From positions 1-51,264 of the forward strand of contig NZ_FNEA01000031.1 in NCBI RefSeq assembly GCF_900100045.1: a DNA stretch of 51,264 nt, in the 5' to 3' direction. Shown here piece after piece: positions 32,312-40,812 of this stretch (the stretch's first letter is position 1; every line of letters starts with the position of its first letter). Below the pieces are notes generated by a model. That model searched no databases and was not told the DNA's origin. It saw only the letters and a list, made by a program, of their open reading frames with translations. Made by a program: the position numbers and the translations under genes. The stretch comes from Paracoccus denitrificans (lineage in GTDB: Bacteria; Pseudomonadota; Alphaproteobacteria; Rhodobacterales; Rhodobacteraceae).

Positions 32312-33687
32312 TCCGCTCGATCCGCTGGCGGCTGGTGCTGGCGGGGGCGCTGGCCATCGCGCTGGCCCTGGCGCTGTCGGGCATGGGCCTTGCTGTGCTG
32401 TTCGAGCGCCATGTCGAGCGCGTCGCCGTCGCCGACCTCCAGGACCGCGCGCTGGCGCTGGCCGCCATGGTGCAGCCCGGCGGCGCGGCCGGCGCCAGCC
32501 TGCGCGCACCCCCCGACGATCCGCTTTACGACCAACCCTTCTCGGGCCATTACTGGCAGCTCATGCTGGGCGAGGAGCTGCGCCGCTCGCGCTCGCTCTG
32601 GGATTATACGCTGCCGGGCGACCAGGCCGCGCCAAGGCCGGGCCAAAGCGCGGTGCTGACGCTGCCCGGCCCGCGGGGCGAGCCGCTGCTTGCGGTCGAG
32701 CAAAGCCTGATGGTCGGCCGCGGCCCGGACGCGGTGCCGCTGCGCATCGTCGTCGCCTCGGATCGGGATGAGCTGGTGCTGGCCCGGCGCGGTTTTCTGG
32801 GCGACCTGCTGCCCTATCTGGGCCTCTTGGGCGCGGCGCTGCTGCTGGCCAGCTGGGTGCAGATCACCGTCGGGCTGCGCCCGCTTGGGCAGGTGGGTGG
32901 GCGGGTGGCGGCGCTGGTCTCGGGTGCGCGGCCGCGCATCGGCCAGGACTTGCCGGCCGAGGTCGTCCCGCTGGCGACCCAGATCGACAAGCTGCTGGAC
33001 GCCCGCGACCGGGAACTGGACCGCGCCCGCCACCGCGCCGCCAACCTGGCGCATGGGTTCAAGACGCCGCTGCAGGCGCTGCTGGGCGATGCGGCGCGGC
33101 TGCGCGGCAATGGCGAGGCCGAGATCGCCCGCAGCATCGAAACCGTCGTCAATCAGATGCGCCGCCATGTCGATCGCGAACTGGCCCGCGCCCGCATCCA
33201 GTCGGGGCGGAATGCGCCGGGGGGAAGCGAGCCCGGCTGGATCGCGGCCAAGCTGGTCGGCGTGCTGCGCCGCACGCCGCTGGGCGCCGGGATCGACTGG
33301 CGGCTTTCGGCTCCGTCCGGGCTTTGCGCCCGCATCGACCCCGACGACCTGACCGAGGCGCTTGGCGCGCTGCTGGAAAACGCCATGCGCCATGCCCGTG
33401 AAGCCGTCCAGGTCGCGGGCCGCCCCGAAGGCAACCGCGTCGTCATCTCCGTCCAGGACGACGGCCCCGGCGTGCCCGAGGCGGACCTGGAACGGCTGAC
33501 CCGGCGCGGCCTGAGCCTCGACCCCAGCGGCGAAGGGCAGGGCATCGGCCTGGCCGTGGTCGCCGACATCGTCGATGCGGCGCAGGGCGAATTGCGACTT
33601 GCAAACGCCCATCCCGGCTTTCTGGCCGAGCTGCATCTCGACGCGGCACCGCCCGAGGCGGCTTCTTCGTTCCCCAAATACTCCTGA
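32308..33687 (+). CDS. Sensor histidine kinase, PhoQ-like
   Basis: A 459-aa membrane kinase. Membrane segments at about 8-31 and 165-188 flank a periplasmic sensor of about 130 residues. The phospho-acceptor is H249 in NLAHGFKTPLQAL; the H-x2-K-T-P form is as in PhoQ rather than the common H-E-x-R-T-P. The ATPase part has the N box ALLENAMRHA, DDGPGVPE and GQGIGLAVV. The ligand is unknown; in PhoQ it is a divalent cation, and the neighbouring RTX gene encodes a Ca2+ binder, which makes a cation signal an attractive inference. Confidence 0.92.
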   Translation: MIRSIRWRLVLAGALAIALALALSGMGLAVLFERHVERVAVADLQDRALALAAMVQPGGAAGASLRAPPDDPLYDQPFSGHYWQLMLGEELRRSRSLWDYTLPGDQAAPRPGQSAVLTLPGPRGEPLLAVEQSLMVGRGPDAVPLRIVVASDRDELVLARRGFLGDLLPYLGLLGAALLLASWVQITVGLRPLGQVGGRVAALVSGARPRIGQDLPAEVVPLATQIDKLLDARDRELDRARHRAANLAHGFKTPLQALLGDAARLRGNGEAEIARSIETVVNQMRRHVDRELARARIQSGRNAPGGSEPGWIAAKLVGVLRRTPLGAGIDWRLSAPSGLCARIDPDDLTEALGALLENAMRHAREAVQVAGRPEGNRVVISVQDDGPGVPEADLERLTRRGLSLDPSGEGQGIGLAVVADIVDAAQGELRLANAHPGFLAELHLDAAPPEAASSFPKYS

Positions 33688-33698
33688 CACAGCCGTGC

Positions 33699-33723
33699 AG
33701 CCGGGCGGTAATGCCCGCCGGCT
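33699..33723. terminator. Hairpin between convergent kinase and panC genes
   Basis: AGCCGGGC (33699-33706) faces GCCCGCCGGCT (33713-33723), which fold into an imperfect stem with a 3-base bulge over a 6-base loop. No T-run. It is a plausible weak bidirectional terminator. Confidence 0.4.
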
Positions 33724-33732
33724 TGGAATCTG

Positions 33733-34581
33733 TCAGCGCAGTGTAACGGCCACGTTGTCGATCAGCCGCACCCCGTCCAGCCAGGCCGCCACCAGCAGCC
33801 GCGCCGGTCGGCCAAGCTGCGGCTCGCCCAGGGTTTCTCCGTCGCGCAGTTCCAGGTATTCGACCGGCCCGATGCCTGCCGCCTCAAGCCCTTCCTGTGC
33901 CGCGGCCAGTGCTTCGGCCGTCGGCGCACCCGCCTCGATCCGGCGCGCTGCCTCGAACAGCGTCCGGGGCAGGGCGGCGGCGCGGGTGCGCCCCTCGGCC
34001 GTCAGCCGCTGGTTGCGCGAGGACAGCGCCAGCCCATCCTCGGCCCGCACGCAGGGGCAGGGCACGATCTCGACCGGCAGCTTCAGATCCTGAACCAGCC
34101 GCCGCACCAGTTGCAGCTGCTGCCAGTCCTTTTCCCCGAAAAACGCCCGGTCGGCCCCGGTCATGTTGAACAGCAGCGTCACCACCGTGGCCACGCCGTC
34201 GAAATGGCCCGGACGATGCGCCCCTTCCAGCGGCGCGGTCACGCCCGAGACCGAGATCACCGTGGCGTGGTCCGGCGGATAGACCTCATCGCCGTCGGGC
34301 ACGAACAGCGCATCGACGCCCAGCGGGGCAAGCAACGCCGCATCCGTATGCTCGGTGCGCGGATATTTCGCGTAATCCTCGGTATTGTTGAACTGGCGCG
34401 GATTGACGAACAGGGTCACGATCACCCGGTCGCAGCTGGCACGCGCCGCGCGCACAAGGCTCAGGTGCCCTTCGTGCAGCGCGCCCATGGTCGGCACCAC
34501 GCCGATGGTTTCGCCACGCGATTTCCAGCCGCGAACCATCGAGCGCAGCTCGGCCAGCGGCCGGACGATCGGGGCGTTCAT
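33733..34581 (-). CDS. panC: Pantothenate synthetase
   Basis: Joins pantoate and beta-alanine with ATP to give pantothenate (vitamin B5). At 282 aa it has the family landmarks GVVPTMGALHEGHLSLV (HIGH-like), FVNPRQFNNTEDYAKYPRT, GHFDGVATVVTLLFN, FFGEKDWQQLQLV and LALSSRNQRLT (KMSKS-like region). The ATG at 34581 overlaps the panB stop (ATGA), so the two are translationally coupled. Confidence 0.96.
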   Translation of the reverse strand: MNAPIVRPLAELRSMVRGWKSRGETIGVVPTMGALHEGHLSLVRAARASCDRVIVTLFVNPRQFNNTEDYAKYPRTEHTDAALLAPLGVDALFVPDGDEVYPPDHATVISVSGVTAPLEGAHRPGHFDGVATVVTLLFNMTGADRAFFGEKDWQQLQLVRRLVQDLKLPVEIVPCPCVRAEDGLALSSRNQRLTAEGRTRAAALPRTLFEAARRIEAGAPTAEALAAAQEGLEAAGIGPVEYLELRDGETLGEPQLGRPARLLVAAWLDGVRLIDNVAVTLR

Positions 34582-35408
34582 GCGGGCTTGCCCTCGCCGA
34601 AGACATGCTCGGGACCGGGAAAGCGGCGGGCGCGGACCTCGGCGGCATAAGCGGCGATGGCGGCATCGGCATCCTGGCCCAGCTCGGCATAGCGCTTGAC
34701 GAATTTCGGCCGGAAATCCGAGAACAGCCCCAGCATGTCGTCGACCACCAGCACCTGCCCGTCGCAATCGAGGCCGGCGCCGATGCCGATGGTCGGCACG
34801 GCGATCTCTTGCGTGATGCGCCGCCCCAGCGCCTCGGGCAGCTTTTCCAGCACCACGGCAAAGGCGCCGGCATCCGCCAGCGCCGCGGCATCGGCGGCGA
34901 TGCGGTCGGCCTCGTGATGGCCGCGGCCCTGCACCTTGTAGCCGCCCAGCGTATTGACCGATTGCGGCGTCAGCCCGACATGGCCCATCACCGGAATGCC
35001 GCGTGCGACCAGGAAGGCCACCGTCTCGGCCATGTGGCGCCCGCCCTCCAGCTTGACCGCCTGGCAGCCGGTCTCGGCCATCAGCCGCGCGGCGTTGCGG
35101 AACGCCTGCTCCGGCCCCTCTTCATAGCTGCCGAAGGGCATGTCCACCACGATGCAGGCGCGCGAGCAGCCCCGCGCCACCGCCTTGCCGTGCAGGATCA
35201 TCATCTCCATGCTGACGCCGATGGTCGAGGGCAGGCCATGCAGCACCATGCCCAGGCTGTCGCCGACCAGAGCGATGTCGCAATGCGCATCGACCAGCCG
35301 GGCCATGGGCGTGGTATAGGCGGTCAGGCAAACCACGGGTTCGCCGCCCTTGCGGGCACGGATGTCACCGGGGCCAAGCTGGCCCTTGCGATCAGGGGTC
35401 GCGCTCAT
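34578..35408 (-). CDS. panB: 3-Methyl-2-oxobutanoate hydroxymethyltransferase
   Basis: First step of pantothenate synthesis, adding a hydroxymethyl group from methylene-tetrahydrofolate to ketoisovalerate. At 276 aa it shows VVCLTAYTTPMARLVD, VGDSLGMVLHG (metal-ligand Asp), VVDMPFGSYE, AVKLEGG and IPVMGHVGLTPQSVN, then EIAVPTIGIGAG. ATG 35408 follows GGAGGAG. It is upstream of panC in the same operon on the - strand. Confidence 0.96.
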   Translation of the reverse strand: MSATPDRKGQLGPGDIRARKGGEPVVCLTAYTTPMARLVDAHCDIALVGDSLGMVLHGLPSTIGVSMEMMILHGKAVARGCSRACIVVDMPFGSYEEGPEQAFRNAARLMAETGCQAVKLEGGRHMAETVAFLVARGIPVMGHVGLTPQSVNTLGGYKVQGRGHHEADRIAADAAALADAGAFAVVLEKLPEALGRRITQEIAVPTIGIGAGLDCDGQVLVVDDMLGLFSDFRPKFVKRYAELGQDADAAIAAYAAEVRARRFPGPEHVFGEGKPA

Positions 35409-35771
35409 CAACTCCTCCGTTTTTCCAGGGGCCTGGCGGCCGCTGCCCGAATATTGGATTCGCGCCGCCATGTCTCGCAATAAAATGATGCAGATGCAGC
35501 ATTCTTGCGCATGAAAAGAAGCCTGACGATGGCGACCGCTGCGCAGGAAGAAGATTTTCCAAGATAATTCAATAGCCTGGCAGGATACGCAGCAGGTGTC
35601 GGCGCAGGACGCGGAATATCCGGTGCAGACGGAAGAACCGGGCCGGAGCGACGAAGGATATTGCAAGAAAGGGCGCATCGAATCCTTTCTTTTACAGGAT
35701 TTTGCATGGCATATATCGAACGATCGCAGGATTTCGCGGCGCTCGCGCCTGACCCGTCGATGCCCCTTTGC
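35409..35771. other. Intergenic stretch between panB and argC promoter, no gene seen
   Basis: About 360 bases of lower GC than the neighbours between divergent panB and argC. The longest + frames are short (for example an 18-codon ORF near 35512) and have no convincing ribosome sites. The panB promoter should lie here. No tRNA-like or repeat structure was recognised; a small RNA cannot be excluded. Confidence 0.5.
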
Positions 35772-35813
35772 TTGACATGACAGGGACCGGGGCCTAGTGC
35801 CGGTTCCGGTCCC
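35772..35813 (+). promoter_or_regulatory. Probable argC promoter with overlapping inverted repeat
   Basis: TTGACA (35772-35777) is a perfect -35; after 17 bases comes TAGTGC (35795-35800) as a weak -10. GGGACCGG (35783-35790) and CCGGTCCC (35806-35813) are perfect 8-bp arms that straddle the -10, so a repressor or mRNA structure could act there. The argC start is 72 bases downstream of the -10. Confidence 0.5.
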
Positions 35814-35871
35814 TTTCGGGGCCGCTCCAACCAGCGCCGCGTCCGCGCGGCCGTTTCCTCGGGATCGAGAC

Positions 35872-36900
35872 ATGACGCTGAAAGCTGCCATCCTTGGGGC
35901 CTCGGGTTACACGGGGGCGGAACTTGTCCGCATCCTGGCCACCCATCCCCGGATCGAGATTGCCGCGCTTTCCGCCGACCGCAAGGCGGGACAGGGCTAT
36001 GACGAGGTTTTCCCGCATCTGCGACACCTGAAGCTGCCGGCGCTGGTCAGGATGGAAGAGATCGATTTCTCCGCCATCGACCTGGTGTTCTGTGCCCTGC
36101 CGCACGGGCTTAGCCAGCCCCTGGTCGGGCAATTGCCGCGTAATGTGAAGATCGTCGACCTGGGCGCCGATTTCCGGCTGCGCGATCCGGCGGATTACAA
36201 GAAATGGTATGGGCTGGACCATGCCGCGCCCGAGGTCCAGCCGGAAGCGGTCTATGGGTTGACGGAATTCTATCGCGACCAGATCCGCGGGGCGCGGCTG
36301 GTCGCCGGCACCGGCTGCAACGCGGCCACCGTGCAATTCGCGCTGCGGCCGCTGATCGGCTCGGGGCTGATCGACCTTGACGACATCATCTGCGACCTCA
36401 AGAACGGCGTGTCCGGGGCAGGGCGCTCGCTCAAGGAAAACATGCTCTTCGCCGAACGCTCCGAGGATGTGGCGGGCTATTCCCAAGGCGGCAAGCATCG
36501 CCACCTGGGCGAGTTCGACCAGGAATTCTCGGTGCTGGCCGGGCGCGAGGTGCGCATCCAGTTCACCCCGCATCTGGTACCGGTGAACCGCGGCATCCTG
36601 GCGTCCTGCTATCTCAAGGGCGAACCGCAGGCGGTTCATGCCGCGTTGGCGGCGGCCTATGCCGACGAGCCTTTCATCGTGGTGCTGCCCTATGGGCAAC
36701 TGCCGGCGATGGCGCATGTGCAGGGCTCGAACTTCTGCCATATCGGCGTGACGGGCGACCGGATCTCGGGGCGCGCGCTGGTCGTCTCGACGCTGGACAA
36801 CCTGTGCAAGGGTTCCTCGGGGCAGGCGGTGCAGAATGCCAACCTGATGCTGGGCCTGCCGGAAACCGAAGGGCTGATGCTGGCGCCGATCTTTCCCTGA
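35872..36900 (+). CDS. argC: N-acetyl-gamma-glutamyl-phosphate reductase
   Basis: NADPH-dependent third step of arginine synthesis. At 342 aa it is the long (type 1) form. The Rossmann motif AILGASGYTGAELVRIL opens the protein; LVFCALPHGLSQ follows, and the catalytic cysteine lies in VAGTGCNAATVQFAL. KNGVSGAGRSLKE and HRHLGEFDQEF are also typical. I chose the ATG at 35872, which aligns with the family start; the ribosome site is weak (GGGATCGAG). A 7-bp hairpin follows the stop. Confidence 0.95.
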   Translation: MTLKAAILGASGYTGAELVRILATHPRIEIAALSADRKAGQGYDEVFPHLRHLKLPALVRMEEIDFSAIDLVFCALPHGLSQPLVGQLPRNVKIVDLGADFRLRDPADYKKWYGLDHAAPEVQPEAVYGLTEFYRDQIRGARLVAGTGCNAATVQFALRPLIGSGLIDLDDIICDLKNGVSGAGRSLKENMLFAERSEDVAGYSQGGKHRHLGEFDQEFSVLAGREVRIQFTPHLVPVNRGILASCYLKGEPQAVHAALAAAYADEPFIVVLPYGQLPAMAHVQGSNFCHIGVTGDRISGRALVVSTLDNLCKGSSGQAVQNANLMLGLPETEGLMLAPIFP

Positions 36901-36905
36901 AGGGT

Positions 36906-36926
36906 GCCGAAAGCCGGCATTTCGGC
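36906..36926 (+). terminator. Hairpin after argC
   Basis: GCCGAAA (36906-36912) and TTTCGGC (36920-36926) pair perfectly over a 7-base loop, 6 bases after the argC stop. No T-run; probable terminator. Confidence 0.5.
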
Positions 36927-37025
36927 CCTGCTCCTCGATGGCGGCGCGCGGAACCGCGGGGCGGGGCCGCGCGTCTTGTTCCATATGGATGGCACGGCCT
37001 GCCGCCTCAAAGGAGGAAACACAAG

Positions 37026-37193
37026 ATGCGTAGCCTGATTGCGACTGCCGTTTCCGCGATGGTGCTTGCGCTTGCCGGCTGCGGCGACAATCCCACCGAA
37101 CGTGCCGCGACCGGCGGTCTGGGCGGGGCGGTCGTCGCCGGCCCGGCCGGTGCGGTCGTGGGCGGAACCATCGGCGCCGCGACCGCGGATTGA
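37026..37193 (+). CDS. Small glycine-zipper lipoprotein (55 aa)
   Basis: A 55-aa protein with a lipoprotein signal, MVLALAGC at the lipobox and cysteine 19, so the mature part is only about 36 residues. That part is a glycine/alanine-rich zipper (GGLGGAVVAGPAGAVVGG) like those of small outer-membrane-associated or entericidin-type lipoproteins. The AGGAGG ribosome site is strong and well placed. It stands alone between argC and a strong terminator. Function unknown; a membrane-stress or envelope role is a guess from family resemblance. Confidence 0.75.
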   Translation: MRSLIATAVSAMVLALAGCGDNPTERAATGGLGGAVVAGPAGAVVGGTIGAATAD

Positions 37194-37237
37194 TCCGCAT
37201 GATCCCGCGAGCCTGCGGATGATGCGGCGAAATGCAA

Positions 37238-37267
37238 GGGGGCGGGGCGCCAGGACGCCCCGCCCCC
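37238..37267. terminator. Strong bidirectional terminator between lipoprotein and efp
   Basis: GGGGGCGGGGCG (37238-37249) and CGCCCCGCCCCC (37256-37267) form a perfect 12-bp GC stem over a 6-base loop, placed between two convergent genes. Confidence 0.75.
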
Positions 37268-37281
37268 GAAAGTCTCAGAGG

Positions 37282-37848
37282 TCAGCTCTTGGCGCGCTCG
37301 ACATAGGTCAGGTCGGCGGTGTTGATGATCACCTTGGTGCCCACGCCGATATGCGGCGGCACCATGATGCGCACGCCGTTATGCGCCATCGCCGGCTTGT
37401 AGCTGGACGAGGCGGTCTGGCCCTTGACCACCGGCTCGGTCTCGACCACCTCGACGGTGACCTTCTGCGGCAGCTCGAGCGCGATGACGACGCCGTTGTG
37501 GACTTGCAGGAAGACGCTGATGCCGTCCTCCAGGAACACCTTGTCGTCGCCGACCACGTCGGGCGAGACCACGACCTGCTCATAGCTTTCCGGCTCCATG
37601 AAGTGGAAGCCTTCGCCGTCCTCGTAAAGGAAATTATAGGCGCGTTCATCCACATGGGCGCGCTCGACCTGTTCGGTGGTCTTCCAGCGTTCCGAGACCT
37701 TGTTGCCGTCCGAGATGCGGCGCAGGTCGACCTGCGTCGTCGGCGTGCCCTTGCCGGGGTGGAAGTTGGTCGCGGTCAGGACGACATGGAGCTTGCCGTC
37801 GATCTCGACGACATTGCCTTTGCGAAGGCTGGAGGCGATGACTTTCAA
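37282..37848 (-). CDS. efp: Elongation factor P
   Basis: Binds the ribosome and relieves stalling at polyproline. At 188 aa it has the three-barrel layout: KVIASSLRKGNVVEIDGKLHVVL at the start, the modified-lysine loop HPGKGTPTTQVDL with Lys33 at the tip, and a closing GVGTKVIINTADLTYVERA. The only start that fits the family opening is a TTG at 37848; the open frame continues upstream but with no matching sequence. It is divergent from epmA, the enzyme that would lysylate it, and epmB is also in this window, so beta-lysylation is expected. Confidence 0.95.
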   Translation of the reverse strand: MKVIASSLRKGNVVEIDGKLHVVLTATNFHPGKGTPTTQVDLRRISDGNKVSERWKTTEQVERAHVDERAYNFLYEDGEGFHFMEPESYEQVVVSPDVVGDDKVFLEDGISVFLQVHNGVVIALELPQKVTVEVVETEPVVKGQTASSSYKPAMAHNGVRIMVPPHIGVGTKVIINTADLTYVERAKS

Positions 37849-37983
37849 GGCGGTTTCCCTTGCCTGCTTTTCAAATTCCGGGGGGCCGGATACGAAGTCC
37901 GGCAAAGATGATATCCCATAGCGTTTTTCGCAGCTTTGCGCCAGCCGCAAGCGGAAAACGACCCAGATGCAGGAGGTCCGCGC

Positions 37984-39030
37984 ATGAAATCCGCCGATGA
38001 AAGCCCCTGGTGGGATCGCGACCGGCACGCGGGGCGCCGGCCGCTGCTTTTGGCGCGAAACCGCATCCAGGCCGCGATCCGCGACTGGCTGGGCACGCAG
38101 GGCTTCATCGAGGCAGATCCGCTGGCGCTGGCCGTCAGCCCGGGAAACGAGGCGCATCTGCATGCCTTCGCCACGCATCGGATCGGCAATGACGGGCTGG
38201 CCCAGCCGATGTATCTGCACACCAGCCCGGAATTCGCCATGAAGAAGTTGCTGGCGGCGGGGGAGGAACGCATCTTCGCCTTCAGCCATGTCTGGCGCAA
38301 TCGCGAGCGCGGCGCGCTGCACAGTCCCGAATTCACCATGCTGGAATGGTATCGCGCCGGCGAGGATTATCGCGTTCTTTTCGATGATTGCGCGCAATAC
38401 CTTAGGCATGCGGCCGAGGTGGCGGGCGCCGAATTGCTGCGCTTTCGCGGCGCCGAATGCGATCCCTATGCCGCGCCCGAGGTGATGAGCGTCGCCGAGG
38501 CGTTCCGCGAACATGCCGGCATCGACCTGCTTTCGACTTGCGACGGGACCGAAACTGATACGCGGGCCCTGCGCGCGCAGGCCGAACGGCAGGGGATCCG
38601 CACGGCCCCGGATGACGGCTGGTCCGACATCCTGTCGCGCGCGCTGGTGGAAAGGGTCGAGCCGCACCTGGGCCATGGCCGGCCCTTGATCCTTGACCGC
38701 TATCCGGCGGCCGAGGCGGCGCTGGCCCGCCGTGCCGGGGACGACCCGCGCGAGGCCGAGCGGTTCGAGCTGTACGCCTGCGGCGTCGAACTGGCCAACG
38801 GCTTCGGCGAACTGACCGACCCGGTCGAGCAGCGCCGCCGCTTCGAGCTGGAGATGGAGGAGAAGGCCCGAATCTATGGCGAGTGCTACCCGCTGGACGA
38901 GGATTTCCTGGCGGCCCTGGCCTTCATGCCGGCGGCCTCGGGCTGTGCGCTGGGGTTCGACCGGCTGGTGATGCTGGCCACCGGCGCTCCGCGCATCGAC
39001 GAGGTGATCTGGACCCCCTTGATTGATTGA
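37984..39030 (+). CDS. epmA: EF-P lysine ligase (EpmA/GenX, class II LysRS-like)
   Basis: Ligates (R)-beta-lysine to EF-P, using the aminoacyl-tRNA-synthetase catalytic core without an anticodon domain. At 348 aa it shows class II motif 2 in FSHVWRNRERGALHSPEFTMLEWYRA and motif 3 in ASGCALGFDRLVML, with LYLHTSPEFAMKKLL-type sequence before. ATG 37984 has AGGAGG upstream. It is divergent from efp across 135 bp, so the two probably share a control region. Confidence 0.93.
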   Translation: MKSADESPWWDRDRHAGRRPLLLARNRIQAAIRDWLGTQGFIEADPLALAVSPGNEAHLHAFATHRIGNDGLAQPMYLHTSPEFAMKKLLAAGEERIFAFSHVWRNRERGALHSPEFTMLEWYRAGEDYRVLFDDCAQYLRHAAEVAGAELLRFRGAECDPYAAPEVMSVAEAFREHAGIDLLSTCDGTETDTRALRAQAERQGIRTAPDDGWSDILSRALVERVEPHLGHGRPLILDRYPAAEAALARRAGDDPREAERFELYACGVELANGFGELTDPVEQRRRFELEMEEKARIYGECYPLDEDFLAALAFMPAASGCALGFDRLVMLATGAPRIDEVIWTPLID

Positions 39031-39184
39031 CGCCAAATCAAATGGATGCCGGCTAAAGATGATCTCGTTTCGACCAGTAGGGGCGCCCTTTGGACAGCAG
39101 CCTTCTGCCGGCGCCGAGATTCCCGCTTTCGGCCCGGGGCGCGGGACGCTAGGCTGGGCCAAAACGCCGACCGAGGGGACAGTC

Positions 39185-40459
39185 ATGCGGCTTTCATTGC
39201 GAGTTTCAGCGACGCTTACGGCCATGGCCCTGTTGCTTGGCGGCTGTGCCGGAAATTATCCCGGCACGGGCGTTCCCCAGCAAAGCCAGGAAATCAAGTG
39301 GGGCCGATACCAGAATCCGCCTCCGGCCAAGGTGGCCGGGCTGAACAGCTGGGTTCAGGGCTTCAAGGCCAATGCCCGCAGCCAGGGCATCAGCGACAGC
39401 ACGCTGGATTTCGCCTTTCGCGACGTGACCTACAACCCCGAGGTCATCCGCCGCTCGCAAAGCCAGGCCGAGTTCAAGAAATCCGTCTGGGAATACCTGG
39501 AGAACGCGGTTTCCGAGAAGCGCCAGGCCGATGGTCGAGCGGCGCTGGCGCAATATGGCGGCGTGCTGAGCCGCATCGAGGCGACCTATGGCGTCGACAA
39601 GGAAGTCGTCGCCGCGGTCTGGGGCATGGAATCGACCTATGGCGAGCGGCGCGGCGACCTGCCGCTGATCGAAAGCCTGGCCACGCTCAGCTATGAGGGT
39701 TATCGCGGCGAGTTCTTCCGCAGCCAGTTGATGGGGGCGCTGCGCATCCTGCAAGCCGGCGACATCGACCCTGCGCACATGACCGGCAGCTGGGCCGGCG
39801 CCATGGGGCACACCCAGTTCATTCCGACCACCTATCTCAGCTTCGCGGTCGATTTCACCGGCGACGGGCGGCGCGATATCTGGTCGAACGATCCCTCCGA
39901 CGCACTGGCCTCGGCGGCGAACTACCTGGCGAAATCGGGCTGGCAGCGCGGGCTGCCGGCTGCGGTCGAGGTCACGCTTCCGCCCGGCTTCAACACCGGG
40001 CTGGCCGGCAAGGGCAAGCGGCGCAGCGTCGCGGAATGGCAGTCCCTGGGCGTGCGCCAGGCCAACCAGCGACCCTTGCCGCCCGCCGGCGCCTCGACCG
40101 AGCTGATCATTCCCGGCGGTGCCTCGGGCGCGGCCTTCCTGATCACCCGCAATTTCCACGCCATCCTGCGCTATAACAATGCCGATAGCTATGCGCTGGC
40201 GGTCTCGCACCTGGCAGACCGGCTGAAGGGGTATCCGGGGCTTGCCAATCCCTGGCCGGCCGATCATCCCGGCCTGCGCATCGAGCAGCGCAAGGAAATG
40301 CAGCGCCTGCTGACCGCACGCGGCTTCGACACGCAGGGCGTCGATGGCAATGTCGGCTCGAATACGATCAGCGCCATCAGGGCCTATCAGATGTCGCGCG
40401 GACTGCCCGTCACCGGCGAACCCTCGGCCGCGCTGCTCGAGCAGTTGCGCCGCGGCTGA
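39185..40459 (+). CDS. Lytic murein transglycosylase (MltB-like lipoprotein) with PG-binding domain
   Basis: Cleaves peptidoglycan glycan strands. At 424 aa it has a lipoprotein signal (MALLLGGC, cysteine about 20), so it sits in the envelope. The catalytic domain is MltB-like (IEATYGVDKEVVAAVWGMESTYGERRGD, catalytic Glu in GMESTYG; AGAMGHTQFIPTTYL; DIWSNDPSDALASAANYLAKSGW). The C-terminal 60 residues are a peptidoglycan-binding domain (MQRLLTARGFDTQGVDGNVGSNTISAIRAYQ). The ATG at 39185 was chosen because the lipoprotein signal begins there. Confidence 0.93.
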   Translation: MRLSLRVSATLTAMALLLGGCAGNYPGTGVPQQSQEIKWGRYQNPPPAKVAGLNSWVQGFKANARSQGISDSTLDFAFRDVTYNPEVIRRSQSQAEFKKSVWEYLENAVSEKRQADGRAALAQYGGVLSRIEATYGVDKEVVAAVWGMESTYGERRGDLPLIESLATLSYEGYRGEFFRSQLMGALRILQAGDIDPAHMTGSWAGAMGHTQFIPTTYLSFAVDFTGDGRRDIWSNDPSDALASAANYLAKSGWQRGLPAAVEVTLPPGFNTGLAGKGKRRSVAEWQSLGVRQANQRPLPPAGASTELIIPGGASGAAFLITRNFHAILRYNNADSYALAVSHLADRLKGYPGLANPWPADHPGLRIEQRKEMQRLLTARGFDTQGVDGNVGSNTISAIRAYQMSRGLPVTGEPSAALLEQLRRG

Positions 40460-40812
40460 CGGAGCCTTGCGCGGGGCGCGGATCGTGCGAACGACGTCTC
40501 GTTCGGCGATGCCGCTTCCCGGCATCGGCACCGCATGAGGTCCGGCAGGGGGTGAACAAGGCTCTTGCCGGATTCGACGTTCATCTTCGGCAAGGGCCGT
40601 CGCCTCGCGTGCTGCGCGGAAAACGGCGACGTTTCCCGATTGGGACGGATCACCTGGGCGGGAAGAGGCTTTCGGCCGGGGTAGTGCATCGTTGCGGCTG
40701 AGAAGTGGCGGCAGCGCACCATCGCAAGGCACCGACTGCCGCCTTCTTCGGGGATCAAGGGCGTCTCTTCAGGTGCTTCCGCGTCAGATATGCGACCGGG
40801 GCCGGTGTGGTT
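40460..40812. other. Intergenic stretch between convergent transglycosylase and hydrolase genes
   Basis: About 350 bases between convergent genes. A hairpin, GATGCCG (40508-40514) with CGGCATC (40520-40526) over 5 bases, may end the transglycosylase transcript. Open frames present are short and look like by-products of high GC. Nothing else was recognised. Confidence 0.5.

Noticed and set aside
35512..35568. Short ORF in the panB-argC gap
   Set aside because: About 18 codons, no ribosome site and no recognisable features.
37849..39225. Upstream extension of the efp frame to a start at 39225
   Set aside because: The family begins at the TTG at 37848; the extension overlaps epmA on the other strand and is low-complexity.
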